DNA of 64,000 nt from Spirosoma foliorum (lineage in GTDB: Bacteria > Bacteroidota > Bacteroidia > Cytophagales > Spirosomataceae): the NCBI RefSeq assembly GCF_014117325.1, contig NZ_CP059732.1, positions 3,795,001 through 3,859,000 on the forward strand. The letters are read 5' to 3'. Shown here piece after piece: positions 24,766-32,903 of this stretch. Each line of letters starts with the position of its first letter. Within the stretch, counting starts at the first letter, position 1. The position numbers and the translations under genes were made by a program. The notes under the pieces were generated by a model. The model did not search any database, was not told the DNA's origin, and saw nothing but the letters and a program-made list of their open reading frames with translations.

Positions 24766-25461
24766 ATGCCAGAACCAGATAAATCGATTGGACGTAAAAT
24801 CTTGAGTTTCTTCGTAAAAGAAGAAGACCCCGGTGTCGCAACCGGAACATCACCTGCGCCAGCATCGACTGCTCCTCGTCCAGCGAGTACGCCATCTGCC
24901 GCAACGCCAACGCCCGTAGCACCAGCGTCACCTGCCGGTTCGGTCGATTCAAAGTTTGCGGAGCATTTTGCAACCGTGCTGGCTCAGAATAACCCGCCCG
25001 GTCCCGATTATTTCGAGTTTCGCGAAACGCTGCGTAGTCTGATGAACCTGGGTCTTCCTGAAGATAAGCAATATCAGGCAGCCTGGGCGAGCTTCAAAGC
25101 GCTCGGTGGCAGTGCAGACATGGCAACGTTGACCAATACGGCGAATCAGTATATTGCAGCGCTGAACAAAGATCGGGACGCCTTTGGCAAAAGTGTCGAG
25201 GCCGCTTTAGCTGAGCGAGTGGGCGGGTTACAGAACGAACAGAAACGGCTGCAAACGGAGAACGAATCGCTGACAAAACAGTTGGCTGAGATTCAAAAAC
25301 AGATCGATGCCAACACAAGCCGACTATCGGCCATTGGTGGTGATATTAGTGAGCAAAGTGCCAAGATCACGCAGAATAAGCAGAACTACGAAACGACGTT
25401 CGTGCATTTTACGGATCAAATTAAAGATGACATTGCTAAAATCGGTCAATACTTAAAATGA
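24766..25461 (+). CDS. uncharacterised coiled-coil protein, first of four-gene cluster
   Basis: A 231-residue soluble protein with no recognised family. A short basic/hydrophobic N-terminus (IGRKILSFFVKEEDPG) is followed by an Ala/Pro/Thr-rich linker (about 27-66), a small globular part (about 67-140) and a long coiled coil (about 145-220, VGGLQNEQKRLQTENESLTKQLAEIQKQI). There is no signal peptide. It precedes three genes in the same direction (25570, 26691, 27830), separated by about 100-bp palindromic gaps, and likely works with the membrane coiled-coil protein next to it. Confidence 0.7.
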   Translation: MPEPDKSIGRKILSFFVKEEDPGVATGTSPAPASTAPRPASTPSAATPTPVAPASPAGSVDSKFAEHFATVLAQNNPPGPDYFEFRETLRSLMNLGLPEDKQYQAAWASFKALGGSADMATLTNTANQYIAALNKDRDAFGKSVEAALAERVGGLQNEQKRLQTENESLTKQLAEIQKQIDANTSRLSAIGGDISEQSAKITQNKQNYETTFVHFTDQIKDDIAKIGQYLK

Positions 25462-25561
25462 AGTTATAAAGTTGCACAGTCATAGAGTTCTATAGTTAGC
25501 TGACGCTAGCTGTGTTTTCTACGATCAACTTTACAACCTTATAACCTATAACTTTATAACT
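25462..25561. repeat. imperfect palindromic intergenic repeat
   Basis: The ends AGTTATAAAGTT (about 25462-25473) and AACTTTATAACT (25550-25561) are inverted copies; the centre contains repeated CTATAG/GTTATAG-like words and a TAGC inverted pair. The composition is very like the next gap at 26584-26683. Confidence 0.55.
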
Positions 25562-25569
25562 CCTCAACA

Positions 25570-26583
25570 ATGGCAACACCTGATTTTTCTCAACTTGGCG
25601 GTGGCTCAGAACCCGAAAAAAAGTCGTTCTGGAGTCGTCCCGAAGGTATTCTGGGTATGATTACGCTGGCTGGTATAGCTGGCTTCGGCCTGGTTTACTT
25701 CAATCGAATTATCGAATTTCTGATTCGGGCTACCTCGAACATCCTCGAATTGGCTCTTCTGCTGGGTGCATTAGGGGTATTGATTTTCCTATTTACCAGC
25801 AAAGACGTTCGTACCGCTGTCTTCTTCCTGTTTAAATCATTGATGCGGAGTATTACGGGAACCGTTATCCAACTGAACCCCATCGCTATCATGAAAATCT
25901 ATATTCAGGATTTGCGGGAGAAACGCGAAAAAATGCAGGGGCAGATTAACATTCTGGCCGGTCAACTGGTGAAACTGAACAAGAAAATCACCGAGAACAA
26001 CGACACGATCAAGCAAAAGTTTGCTGAAGCGAACAAGGCCAATTCGATGAGCGACAAGCCCGGTATGCGGGAAGCTGCGCAGTTGGCCACCATCGAAGGG
26101 GCAGGCTTGCAGGAAATGAACGAAAAACTGCTGCCCCTCCAGCGGAATATGAAAAACGTGCTGGCTTTCATGGAAAAAGTGAACCAGAGCGCCGATTACA
26201 TTATCAAAGAAACCGAAATCAAGGTTCGCCTAAAAGAAACTGAATACCAGATCGTTAAAGATAGCTCCAATGCGCTTAAAACGGCTGTAAGTATCTTCAA
26301 AGGCGATCCTGACAAGAAGTTCTACTTCGACCAGTCGATGGAATACATTCAGGACGACATGAGCATGAAACTCGGCGAAATGAAACGCGCGATGGACCTG
26401 TCGATGGATTTCATCAATGGGGTGGATATTCAGAACGGTATCCTGTCTGATAAAGGGGAAGCTCTGCTTGAGGCCTACAACAAAGGCGAGTTCAAGATCG
26501 TCCAACTGGATGCTCCTGCGCAACCGCTCAACCTGGGACCCGCTCCGCAAAAAGACGCTGGGTATAAGAATTTGCTCGACTAA
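25570..26583 (+). CDS. membrane-anchored coiled-coil protein, uncharacterised
   Basis: A 337-residue protein: a short cytoplasmic start, two hydrophobic segments (about residues 29-48, GILGMITLAGIAGFGLVYF, and 58-78, ILELALLLGALGVLIFLF), then a mostly helical, charged body with a long coiled coil (about 110-220) and a proline-rich end. It faintly resembles PspA/ESCRT-III-like helical membrane proteins in composition, but no signature supports that. It is the second gene of the four-gene cluster. Confidence 0.7.
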   Translation: MATPDFSQLGGGSEPEKKSFWSRPEGILGMITLAGIAGFGLVYFNRIIEFLIRATSNILELALLLGALGVLIFLFTSKDVRTAVFFLFKSLMRSITGTVIQLNPIAIMKIYIQDLREKREKMQGQINILAGQLVKLNKKITENNDTIKQKFAEANKANSMSDKPGMREAAQLATIEGAGLQEMNEKLLPLQRNMKNVLAFMEKVNQSADYIIKETEIKVRLKETEYQIVKDSSNALKTAVSIFKGDPDKKFYFDQSMEYIQDDMSMKLGEMKRAMDLSMDFINGVDIQNGILSDKGEALLEAYNKGEFKIVQLDAPAQPLNLGPAPQKDAGYKNLLD

Positions 26584-26683
26584 TTGAAGTTATAGAGTTG
26601 TAGGGTCACATAGTTATAAAGTGTTAACACTGACTAATAGCTCTACAACTTTATAACCCTATAACTATATAACCTTAAAACTC
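26584..26683. repeat. imperfect palindromic intergenic repeat
   Basis: A gap of about 107 bp made of inverted words: AGTTGTAG (near 26597) against CTACAACT (near 26643), and ATAGTTATAAAG against CTTTATAACCCTATAACTAT. It is the same vocabulary as 25462-25561. Confidence 0.5.
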
Positions 26684-26690
26684 ACAAAAG

Positions 26691-27737
26691 ATGCAACGTT
26701 TAACTGTAGCCGGTCGGCTGCTTATCACGGCCCTGATTCTGGCTGGTATTTTCTTCGCATTCCGCTACTTCGGTGGCAACGAAGCGCTGCGCAAACTTGC
26801 GCCGAAAGACAAAGAAGCAGCTGAGTCGCAAACGCTACCCAGTGCCGATGATAAAACAACCGAGCCAGCAGCCGAAGAATCAACGGCTTCGTCATCAGGC
26901 TCATCGGACGAAGCCAGCAGTAGTCAGCCAGGTCCCGCGTTTACGTACACAGCGCCCGAACCACAAAACGGCGTTCTTAAAGGTGTGGTCGAAATGGGGG
27001 CCAGTGGTTTCAACTCGTTCATTGTTCGGATTGACGATCAGAAGCGCTGGAAACTCGAAAAGGCCGAGTTTGGCAATAGTCTCGTTCAGGAAAACATGGC
27101 CAGCGACGAAGACATCCGGGCAGGTCTTAAATCCTACATCGGCAAGATGCTTGACTTTGGTGTAGGTGGTCGCAACATTCAGTTTGTGGTAAGTTCAGGC
27201 GCTGTTAAAATAGAAAGCACCCAGAAGATCATCAAAGCCCTGAAAACGCTGAACTACGTTGTCAACACGGTTACACCAGAACAGGAAGGTTCACTGGCCT
27301 TGCGCGCTGTATTACCGACCGAATATTACGACAATTCGTTTGTAGCTGATATTGGCTCGGGAAACACCAAGATTTCGTGGAAAGAAGGTAGTTTCACCAA
27401 AGCCCTGGAAACCTACGGAGCCAAATATTATGGCAATGGAACCAGCGACGAAACAGTAGCTGCTGATGTAAAAGCTAAAGCCAAACAAGTGCCCAGCGAT
27501 CACCGGAAAACCTGTTTTATTATCGGCGGGGTGCCGTTTGAACTAGCCAAAAGTGTACGGAAAGGGAAAGAGCGCTATACAGTTCTCGATGCGCCATCGG
27601 CCTACAAACTCGAAAACGCCAAATCAAAAGCGGGCCTGAACATCTATAAATCGATTGCCGACGCTACCGGTTGCAATCAGTTTGTATTCGACTGGGACGC
27701 CAACTTCACGATTGGCTATTTATTGACGCTTAAATAA
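26691..27737 (+). CDS. membrane-anchored Ppx/GppA-like (ASKHA-fold) protein
   Basis: A 348-residue protein with one N-terminal membrane segment (about 8-24), a Ser/Glu/Thr-rich linker (about 35-90) and an ASKHA-fold domain. The phosphate-1-like motif GVVEMGASGFNSFIVRID (about residue 100) and the phosphate-2 motif FVADIGSGNTKISW (about 220) match Ppx/GppA exopolyphosphatases and related actin-like ATPases. Between them QFVVSSGAVK and TPEQEGSLALRAV also follow that family. The usual Asp of phosphate-1 is Glu here. It may bind ATP or (p)ppGpp/polyphosphate, or be a membrane-tethered filament. It is the third gene of the cluster. Confidence 0.7.
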   Translation: MQRLTVAGRLLITALILAGIFFAFRYFGGNEALRKLAPKDKEAAESQTLPSADDKTTEPAAEESTASSSGSSDEASSSQPGPAFTYTAPEPQNGVLKGVVEMGASGFNSFIVRIDDQKRWKLEKAEFGNSLVQENMASDEDIRAGLKSYIGKMLDFGVGGRNIQFVVSSGAVKIESTQKIIKALKTLNYVVNTVTPEQEGSLALRAVLPTEYYDNSFVADIGSGNTKISWKEGSFTKALETYGAKYYGNGTSDETVAADVKAKAKQVPSDHRKTCFIIGGVPFELAKSVRKGKERYTVLDAPSAYKLENAKSKAGLNIYKSIADATGCNQFVFDWDANFTIGYLLTLK

Positions 27738-27821
27738 TGATTGAGTGATAGAATGAGTGAATGATTGAATAGCTTACGAACGCCCTATTCAATCATTCAC
27801 TCATTCTATCACTCAATCATT
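27736..27821. repeat. perfect 37-bp inverted repeat
   Basis: Arms 27736-27772 and 27785-27821 are exact inverted copies (words AATGATTGAG, TGATAGAATG, AGTGAATGAT) with a 12-base loop. It starts at the stop codon of the ASKHA-like gene and ends 8 bases before the next ATG, so the hairpin fills the whole gap. It may insulate or stabilise the mRNA of the flanking genes. Confidence 0.9.
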
Positions 27822-27829
27822 CCCCCCTC

Positions 27830-28333
27830 ATGACCCTCCGCGATGTATTTGCTGCTGTTTCGGGGCAGCCTGCTTTCCTGTTTCTGCTTTTAGCTTCTGT
27901 CCCAACGGCAGCTTTTTTAGTGAATCTGTGGTCGGGCGAAACGGCGGAGGAAATAATAAAGTGGAAGTATGTCTATTCCACGCTGGTTTACCTGGCTTGT
28001 ATTCCAGGCATTTTTGCCGTTACGCTCAATATTTATCTCTTTCTGTTTGAACGGCAGAGTATTTGGGATATGAACCTTGCCTTGCAGGTGCTGCCTATTC
28101 TGACAATGGTTGGAACCTTGTTCCTGATACGCCGTAAAATTCCGTTCAATTATATTCCAGGATTCGGGAAATTATCGAGTTTTCTGACGCTGTTGGCCGC
28201 CGTCATGGGCATTTTGTGGTTTATTGACCGAACCCGTATTTACGCCATTACCTACGTTCCTTTCACCTACATTGTCGTCGGGTTCATTGCTCTTTTGCTA
28301 ATTATCCGCTTCGCCTGGAGCCGGATCTTTTGA
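27830..28333 (+). CDS. multi-pass membrane protein, uncharacterised
   Basis: A 167-residue protein with about five hydrophobic helices (residues about 15-32, 47-75, 88-104, 116-132, 138-160) and no soluble domain. No family is recognised. It is the last of the four same-strand genes and is followed by a palindromic element (28381-28475). The cluster as a whole suggests an envelope-associated complex. Confidence 0.68.
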   Translation: MTLRDVFAAVSGQPAFLFLLLASVPTAAFLVNLWSGETAEEIIKWKYVYSTLVYLACIPGIFAVTLNIYLFLFERQSIWDMNLALQVLPILTMVGTLFLIRRKIPFNYIPGFGKLSSFLTLLAAVMGILWFIDRTRIYAITYVPFTYIVVGFIALLLIIRFAWSRIF

Positions 28334-28380
28334 AGAAGCTGAACCTAGTTAAACTTTCTGTAGTCGAGTCATAATTGGCG

Positions 28381-28475
28381 TTTTTTATCATCCCGACACA
28401 GGAGGGATCTTCGGGTGAGGGTCATTTCACAGGCTTACCTGAAGATCCCTCCTGACGTCGGAATGAAAAAAAATA
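28381..28475. repeat. palindromic element, GGAGGGATCTTC subfamily
   Basis: Imperfect inverted arms 28381-28416 and 28437-28475, sharing the ATCCCGAC...GGAGGGATCTTC core with the element at 4414-4511 but without the outer terminal repeats seen there. It lies in the 278-bp gap before the 28612 lipoprotein; the remainder of the gap shows no other feature. Confidence 0.7.
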
Positions 28476-28611
28476 ACTAGCTTTTCCTGATTAGATTTCA
28501 GTGCCGCAACGGCGCACCCCTGTGTTAAATTGATTATTGGGGTTGATTGTCATATAATTTGCCGAAATCACGTTAGCCTCTTATCTTCGAAAAATCATCT
28601 TTCGTTGATTT

Positions 28612-29301
28612 ATGGGCCATTTGCTACCCGCAATTAGTTGTATTTTCGTCTTCCTTGCCAGTTGCCAATCGGCATTAACCGAACCGGATACGTCACCTCA
28701 GGATTATGCCCACCTCGAAACGGGTCGTTACGTTATTTACGACGTACAGGAGAATCGGTACTCACTCACGAGTGCGCCCAATCAGGTAAACTACCAGCTC
28801 AAAGAAGTCATAGGGCAACCATACACCGACGTTACCGGACAAACGGCTTATCGTTTAATCCGCTTCCGGCGCACCACCGAAACCCAGCCCTGGCAGGCCG
28901 ATTCGGTCTGGTCGGCTCGCCTGGTCAATAATGAATTTATCCGGACTGAAAACGGTAGGGATTTTGTTCAACTCCTTTTTCCAGTCAGCAATCAACTAAG
29001 CTGGGATGGTAACCGGCTTAATTCGCTGGGGCCATCTCCCTATACGGCACGCAACGTAGATCAGTTTTACCGCGTACTGACTAAACAATTTGAACAAACG
29101 GTTACCGTTTTAGGTCAGAATGATTCAACGCTCATTGCGCAAACAAAATACGTGGCCGTATATGCCCGGCAAATTGGCTTGATTTACAGAGAGCGAATTA
29201 ATCTACAATTTTGCACAGCCTCTTCAGCCTGCATAGGGCACAACCAGATCGATTATGGTACTCAACAAATATATCGCATTCGGGACTACGGCACCCAATA
29301 A
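28612..29301 (+). CDS. putative lipoprotein, uncharacterised
   Basis: A 229-residue exported protein with lipobox LASC at about residues 16-19 (CIFVFLASCQS). The body is rich in beta-strand patterns and has no recognised domain. Its end overlaps the start of the subtilase gene by 47 bp in another frame, which implies co-expression. Bacteroidota often pair small lipoproteins with secreted enzymes, but a joint role here is only inference. Confidence 0.7.
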   Translation: MGHLLPAISCIFVFLASCQSALTEPDTSPQDYAHLETGRYVIYDVQENRYSLTSAPNQVNYQLKEVIGQPYTDVTGQTAYRLIRFRRTTETQPWQADSVWSARLVNNEFIRTENGRDFVQLLFPVSNQLSWDGNRLNSLGPSPYTARNVDQFYRVLTKQFEQTVTVLGQNDSTLIAQTKYVAVYARQIGLIYRERINLQFCTASSACIGHNQIDYGTQQIYRIRDYGTQ

Positions 29302-30934
29302 AATTGCCTGGTTAGTTCTTCTGTTAGTGCTCTGCCAATTCAACAGTTTCGGGCAAACGCGTAAATACCTGGTGCTATTACGGGATAAGGTTAATTCGCC
29401 CTACAGCGTTAGTAAGCCCGAGCAGTTTTTATCTCAACGGTCTATTCTGCGTCGGCAGAAACAGAATATATCCATTCTGGAGCGTGATCTCCCCGTCAAT
29501 CCAACCTACATCACGCAACTTCAACAGGCTGGAGCAAAAATCTGGTTTCCGTCCCGTTGGATGAATGCGGTACTGGTCGAGGCTACTGATGCAACTATTG
29601 CAGCCATCCAGCAATTACCCTTCGTAACCGGGCTGGAGTTTAATCGATCGTTGGCCAATGCCCGCGTGGGTGCTACAGAAGTCCAGCAGACGGTATCCTA
29701 TACATCGGATAGTTTCAGCAAATTTGGTACCGTCGATACACCCCTTAATTATGGCACTTCACAAAGTCAGGTGGCCCAATTAGGGGCTGATAAAATGCAC
29801 GAGCAGGGTTACCACGGCGAAGGCATGCTCATTGGCGTGCTGGATGCAGGCTTTCTGAACGCCAATAACGTTGCTTTTCTGAAGCCCGTGTTCGACGAAA
29901 AACGAGTGCTCGCTACCTATGACTTCGTTAAAAAAGAAACCAGTGTGTATGAAGACGATTCGCATGGATTATCCTGTCTATCAACCATTGCAGCTACAGT
30001 CGATAATCAGCTTTACGGAACAGCCTACAAAGCCTCTTTCATTCTACTCCGAACTGAAGACGCGAACAGTGAAAAACAGATTGAAGAGGCAAACTGGCTT
30101 TTCGGTGCCGAATACGCTGATAGTGCCGGTGTCGATGTAATCAGCTCATCACTCGGATATACTCAGTTCGACGATCCAACCACTAGCTATACCTATCAGA
30201 ATATGGATGGCAAAACGGCACTTTGCAGCCGTGCGGCCCAAATTGCGACCCAAACGGGTATGGTGGTCGTAGTCGCTGCGGGTAATGAGGGAAGCAATGC
30301 CTGGCACTATATTTCGGCTCCATCCGATGCCGTATCGGTGCTTGCCGTCGCTGCCGTTACACAAGCAGGTACGCGGGCTTCCTTTAGCTCATTCGGTCCC
30401 TCGGCCGATGGCCGGGTAAAACCTGATTTAGCGGCCCGAGGTCAGGGCACTGTAATTGGTCTCCCCAATGGGCAGATTGCCACAGGCAACGGAACATCGT
30501 ATGCGACCCCGTTGCTGGCAGGTCTGGCAACGGGCTTCTGGCAAGCTCATCCTCGATTGACAGCTGCCCAGGTAACAGAAGCCTTACGTCGGTCAGGGAG
30601 TCAGTTTGGCGCGCCGGATGACCAATTAGGATACGGAATTCCCAATTTCGAACGGGCGTCAATTCTGGCAGATTCGTTCGGACAATTGCTGGTTTATCCT
30701 AATCCGTTTAGCGATGTCCAATCGTTAGGCGTTCAATGGGGTGAAATTGAGGCCAATGTACCCCTGGATGCCACCTTGTTTAATACAGCAGGTCGGGTGA
30801 TCTGGCAAAATCGGTATACGTCGCCGGGCCTGGCAGCATTCGTATTACCCAACCTGAACCTATCCGCTGGTGTGTATATCATGACGCTCGTGGCCGGCGA
30901 CAAGAAAAAGACGCTGAAGCTGGTGAAACAGTAG
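29255..30934 (+). CDS. secreted subtilisin-like (S8) protease with T9SS sorting domain
   Basis: A 559-residue S8 serine protease. After a signal segment (NKIAWLVLLLVLCQFNSFGQ) comes a pro-domain-like part, then the catalytic triad: Asp in IGVLDAGF (near 197), His in DDSHGLSCLSTIAA (near 236) and Ser in GNGTSYATPLLAGLATGF (near 414). The oxyanion region VVVVAAGNEGSNAW is intact. The C-terminus (LLVYPNPFSD ... GVYIMTLVAGDKKKTLKLVKQ) is a type A sorting domain for the type IX secretion system. It overlaps the lipoprotein gene upstream. Confidence 0.93.
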   Translation: MVLNKYIAFGTTAPNKIAWLVLLLVLCQFNSFGQTRKYLVLLRDKVNSPYSVSKPEQFLSQRSILRRQKQNISILERDLPVNPTYITQLQQAGAKIWFPSRWMNAVLVEATDATIAAIQQLPFVTGLEFNRSLANARVGATEVQQTVSYTSDSFSKFGTVDTPLNYGTSQSQVAQLGADKMHEQGYHGEGMLIGVLDAGFLNANNVAFLKPVFDEKRVLATYDFVKKETSVYEDDSHGLSCLSTIAATVDNQLYGTAYKASFILLRTEDANSEKQIEEANWLFGAEYADSAGVDVISSSLGYTQFDDPTTSYTYQNMDGKTALCSRAAQIATQTGMVVVVAAGNEGSNAWHYISAPSDAVSVLAVAAVTQAGTRASFSSFGPSADGRVKPDLAARGQGTVIGLPNGQIATGNGTSYATPLLAGLATGFWQAHPRLTAAQVTEALRRSGSQFGAPDDQLGYGIPNFERASILADSFGQLLVYPNPFSDVQSLGVQWGEIEANVPLDATLFNTAGRVIWQNRYTSPGLAAFVLPNLNLSAGVYIMTLVAGDKKKTLKLVKQ

Positions 30935-30956
30935 GTTTCGGTTTGTGGTTTTCAGG

Positions 30957-31077
30957 CTGGCGCGGGTATTCACCCGTGCCCACTCATTTAGTCAGCATTC
31001 GCTGACAGACTAATTATTTACGTAAATGCCAGCAAATGCTGGCTGTATGAATAGACACGGGTGAATACCCGCGCCAG
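30957..31077. repeat. perfect 22-bp inverted repeat with inner hairpins
   Basis: Arms 30957-30978 and 31056-31077 are exact inverted copies (CTGGCGCGGGTATTCACCCG core), enclosing two smaller hairpins with stems GTCAGC/GCTGAC and GCCAGC/GCTGGC. It lies between the subtilase and macrodomain genes. Confidence 0.85.
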
Positions 31078-31094
31078 TACAAAAACCCAAACCT

Positions 31095-31598
31095 ATGACA
31101 ACGATCCAGGCTATTCAGGGCGATATCACCAAACAAGCAGTTGACGCCATTGTCAACGCGGCCAATACAAGTTTGCTAGGGGGCGGGGGCGTTGATGGAG
31201 CCATTCATCGCGCGGCTGGACCAGAACTGGTTTTTGAGTGCCGAATGTTGCACGGCTGTAAAACCGGCGATGCCAAGATCACAAAAGGGTATCGACTTCC
31301 TGCTAAATACATCATTCATGCCGTTGGTCCCGTTTGGCGAGGTGGTCAGCATAACGAGCCTGACTTGTTGGCCAGTTGCTATCGCCGGGCTATGGAAATC
31401 GCGACAGCGCACAATCTAACGAGCCTGGCCTTTCCGAATATCAGTACCGGAATTTATGGTTATCCCAAAGATAAGGCAGCGGAGGTAGCCATCACAACAA
31501 TTCAGCAATGCCTGGAACAGCCTACCTCAGTTCAAGAGGTACTTTTTGTATGCTTTGAAGCTGACAACTTTTTGCTGTATCAGCAATTGCTCAAGTAA
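31095..31598 (+). CDS. macrodomain protein (O-acetyl-ADP-ribose deacetylase-like)
   Basis: A 167-residue single macrodomain of the YmdB/MacroD type, which hydrolyses O-acetyl-ADP-ribose or removes ADP-ribose from proteins. The ligand-binding motifs are intact: [26 protein letters not shown] near the N-terminus and [20 protein letters not shown]. It is a single-domain protein of normal length. Nothing in the neighbours points to a linked ADP-ribosyltransferase. Confidence 0.93.
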   Translation: MTTIQAIQGDITKQAVDAIVNAANTSLLGGGGVDGAIHRAAGPELVFECRMLHGCKTGDAKITKGYRLPAKYIIHAVGPVWRGGQHNEPDLLASCYRRAMEIATAHNLTSLAFPNISTGIYGYPKDKAAEVAITTIQQCLEQPTSVQEVLFVCFEADNFLLYQQLLK

Positions 31599-31611
31599 TC
31601 TTCTGTAATTA

Positions 31612-31747
31612 ACATGAATTATGGAGGATTTACGAATAAAATTATACTAGTTTTTTGTCATCCCTCCTGACGTCGGGATGACAAAAAATAATATTATTAA
31701 TAACTGACAAACAGTTACTTATCTCAGGCTCCATCCATTATTCCCAT
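31612..31747. mobile_element. diverged copy of the 4361-4543 MITE-like element
   Basis: The left end (31612-31650) matches the reverse complement of 4505-4543 closely, including ACATGAATTATGGA against the terminal repeat. The centre is a shortened hairpin (31651-31664 with 31675-31688, 14 bp perfect). The right part (31689-31747) is recognisably like the reverse complement of 4361-4413 and ends in a decayed terminal repeat (TCCATTATTCCCAT). Flanking TAATTA and TAAGTA differ by one base. Confidence 0.65.
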
Positions 31748-31770
31748 TAAGTAATTGGCAAAGGCTCTTA

Positions 31771-31807
31771 TCACAAAAAAGCAGGCTCTCAAGACGGAGA
31801 CTGCTTT
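31771..31807 (-). terminator. candidate terminator for the LytTR/sensor operon
   Basis: Stem AAAGCAG (31778-31784) with CTGCTTT (31801-31807), followed on the minus strand by a run of Ts. It is 230 bp past the response-regulator stop; a second hairpin (31873-31879 with 31888-31894, GTTGCTT/AAGCAAC) lies between. Apart from these hairpins and the MITE copy, the 31599-32037 gap shows nothing. Confidence 0.5.
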
Positions 31808-32037
31808 CCTTAACAATTAACTATTACTTAAATCCAGTGACTTTTATCATTCGTCAATATCTATATGAATAGGTTGCTTCGATAAACAAGCAACTGTGCT
31901 ATCGCTTTCCCATTCTGATACGCCTTAGCTGCTATAAACTACCATTCGGGAAAGAGGAAATCCTACCCAAAATGAGTATTAAACCGATTTGGGTGAGCAA
32001 TTGACCGATTAGAGATGGTATTGGGAAGGGCAGAATT

Positions 32038-32775
32038 TTACCGAAAGATCTTCAGTAACTCATCTTTCCGGCTTCGGGACACGTGTACGGTCGAGTTGTC
32101 GCTCATGACAACATACCCCCCTTCGCCCCGAACGTATCGGATAATTTCGTTCAAATTAATCAGATGAGATTGGTGAACCCGTAAAAACGAACTCTCCTCC
32201 AGCATTTCTTCGATCTCCTTTAGGGTTCTGGAAACAAGTAGCGACTGGCGCGATTTGAGGAAAACGTGCGTATAGTTGTTATCGGCCTCACAACGGATAA
32301 TGGTGTCGATCATCACCAGTTCAAAGCCTTGTAAGCTGGGCAGCGCTATTTTCTGTAAGGCGGGTTTGTGACCCAGTTTCTGAAGCAATAGCTCAATCTG
32401 CTGAGCCATATGTGGTTCTGCTTGCGGGTTGACTTTGGCAACGGCTTTTAGCAAATCATCCTTATCAATGGGTTTCAGCAGGTAATCCAGCGCACTAAAT
32501 CGAATGGCTTTTATGGCATAGGTATCATAGCCAGTGGTGAAGATCACATCGAACGGAATACTTGTAAGTTCTTCCAGCATTTCGAAGCCATTCATCAGCG
32601 GCATTTCTACATCCAGAAAGAGTAAATCAGGGGTATGTTCGGCTATCGCTTTCAGTCCTTCGGCTGCCGAACGACACTCAGCCAGCATGATTACCTGCGG
32701 ACAATATTTAGCCAACTGCATGGATAGTGTTTCCCGGCAATGGGCTTCGTCGTCAATAATTATTGCTTTTATCAT
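32038..32775 (-). CDS. LytTR-family response regulator
   Basis: A 245-residue regulator: receiver domain (about 1-120) with the phospho-acceptor in LLFLDVEMPLMNGFEML and a conserved lysine in YLLKPIDKDDLL, then a LytTR DNA-binding domain (about 140-245, ending HLINLNEIIRYVRGEGGYVVMSDNSTVHVSRSRKDELLKIF). It follows the large sensor gene by 128 bp on the same strand, so the two form a two-component pair. The target genes are not identifiable here. Confidence 0.95.
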   Translation of the reverse strand: MIKAIIIDDEAHCRETLSMQLAKYCPQVIMLAECRSAAEGLKAIAEHTPDLLFLDVEMPLMNGFEMLEELTSIPFDVIFTTGYDTYAIKAIRFSALDYLLKPIDKDDLLKAVAKVNPQAEPHMAQQIELLLQKLGHKPALQKIALPSLQGFELVMIDTIIRCEADNNYTHVFLKSRQSLLVSRTLKEIEEMLEESSFLRVHQSHLINLNEIIRYVRGEGGYVVMSDNSTVHVSRSRKDELLKIFR

Positions 32776-32903
32776 GAATAGATAGAACGCAGATTTTTAT
32801 GATAAATCTGATTTAGAGATGATTATAAAAGCATAAAATTCACCAACAGTTGTTTCCTCAAGAATCGGAATCTGATCATAGAAATCTGCGTTCTAGTTAT
32901 CAA

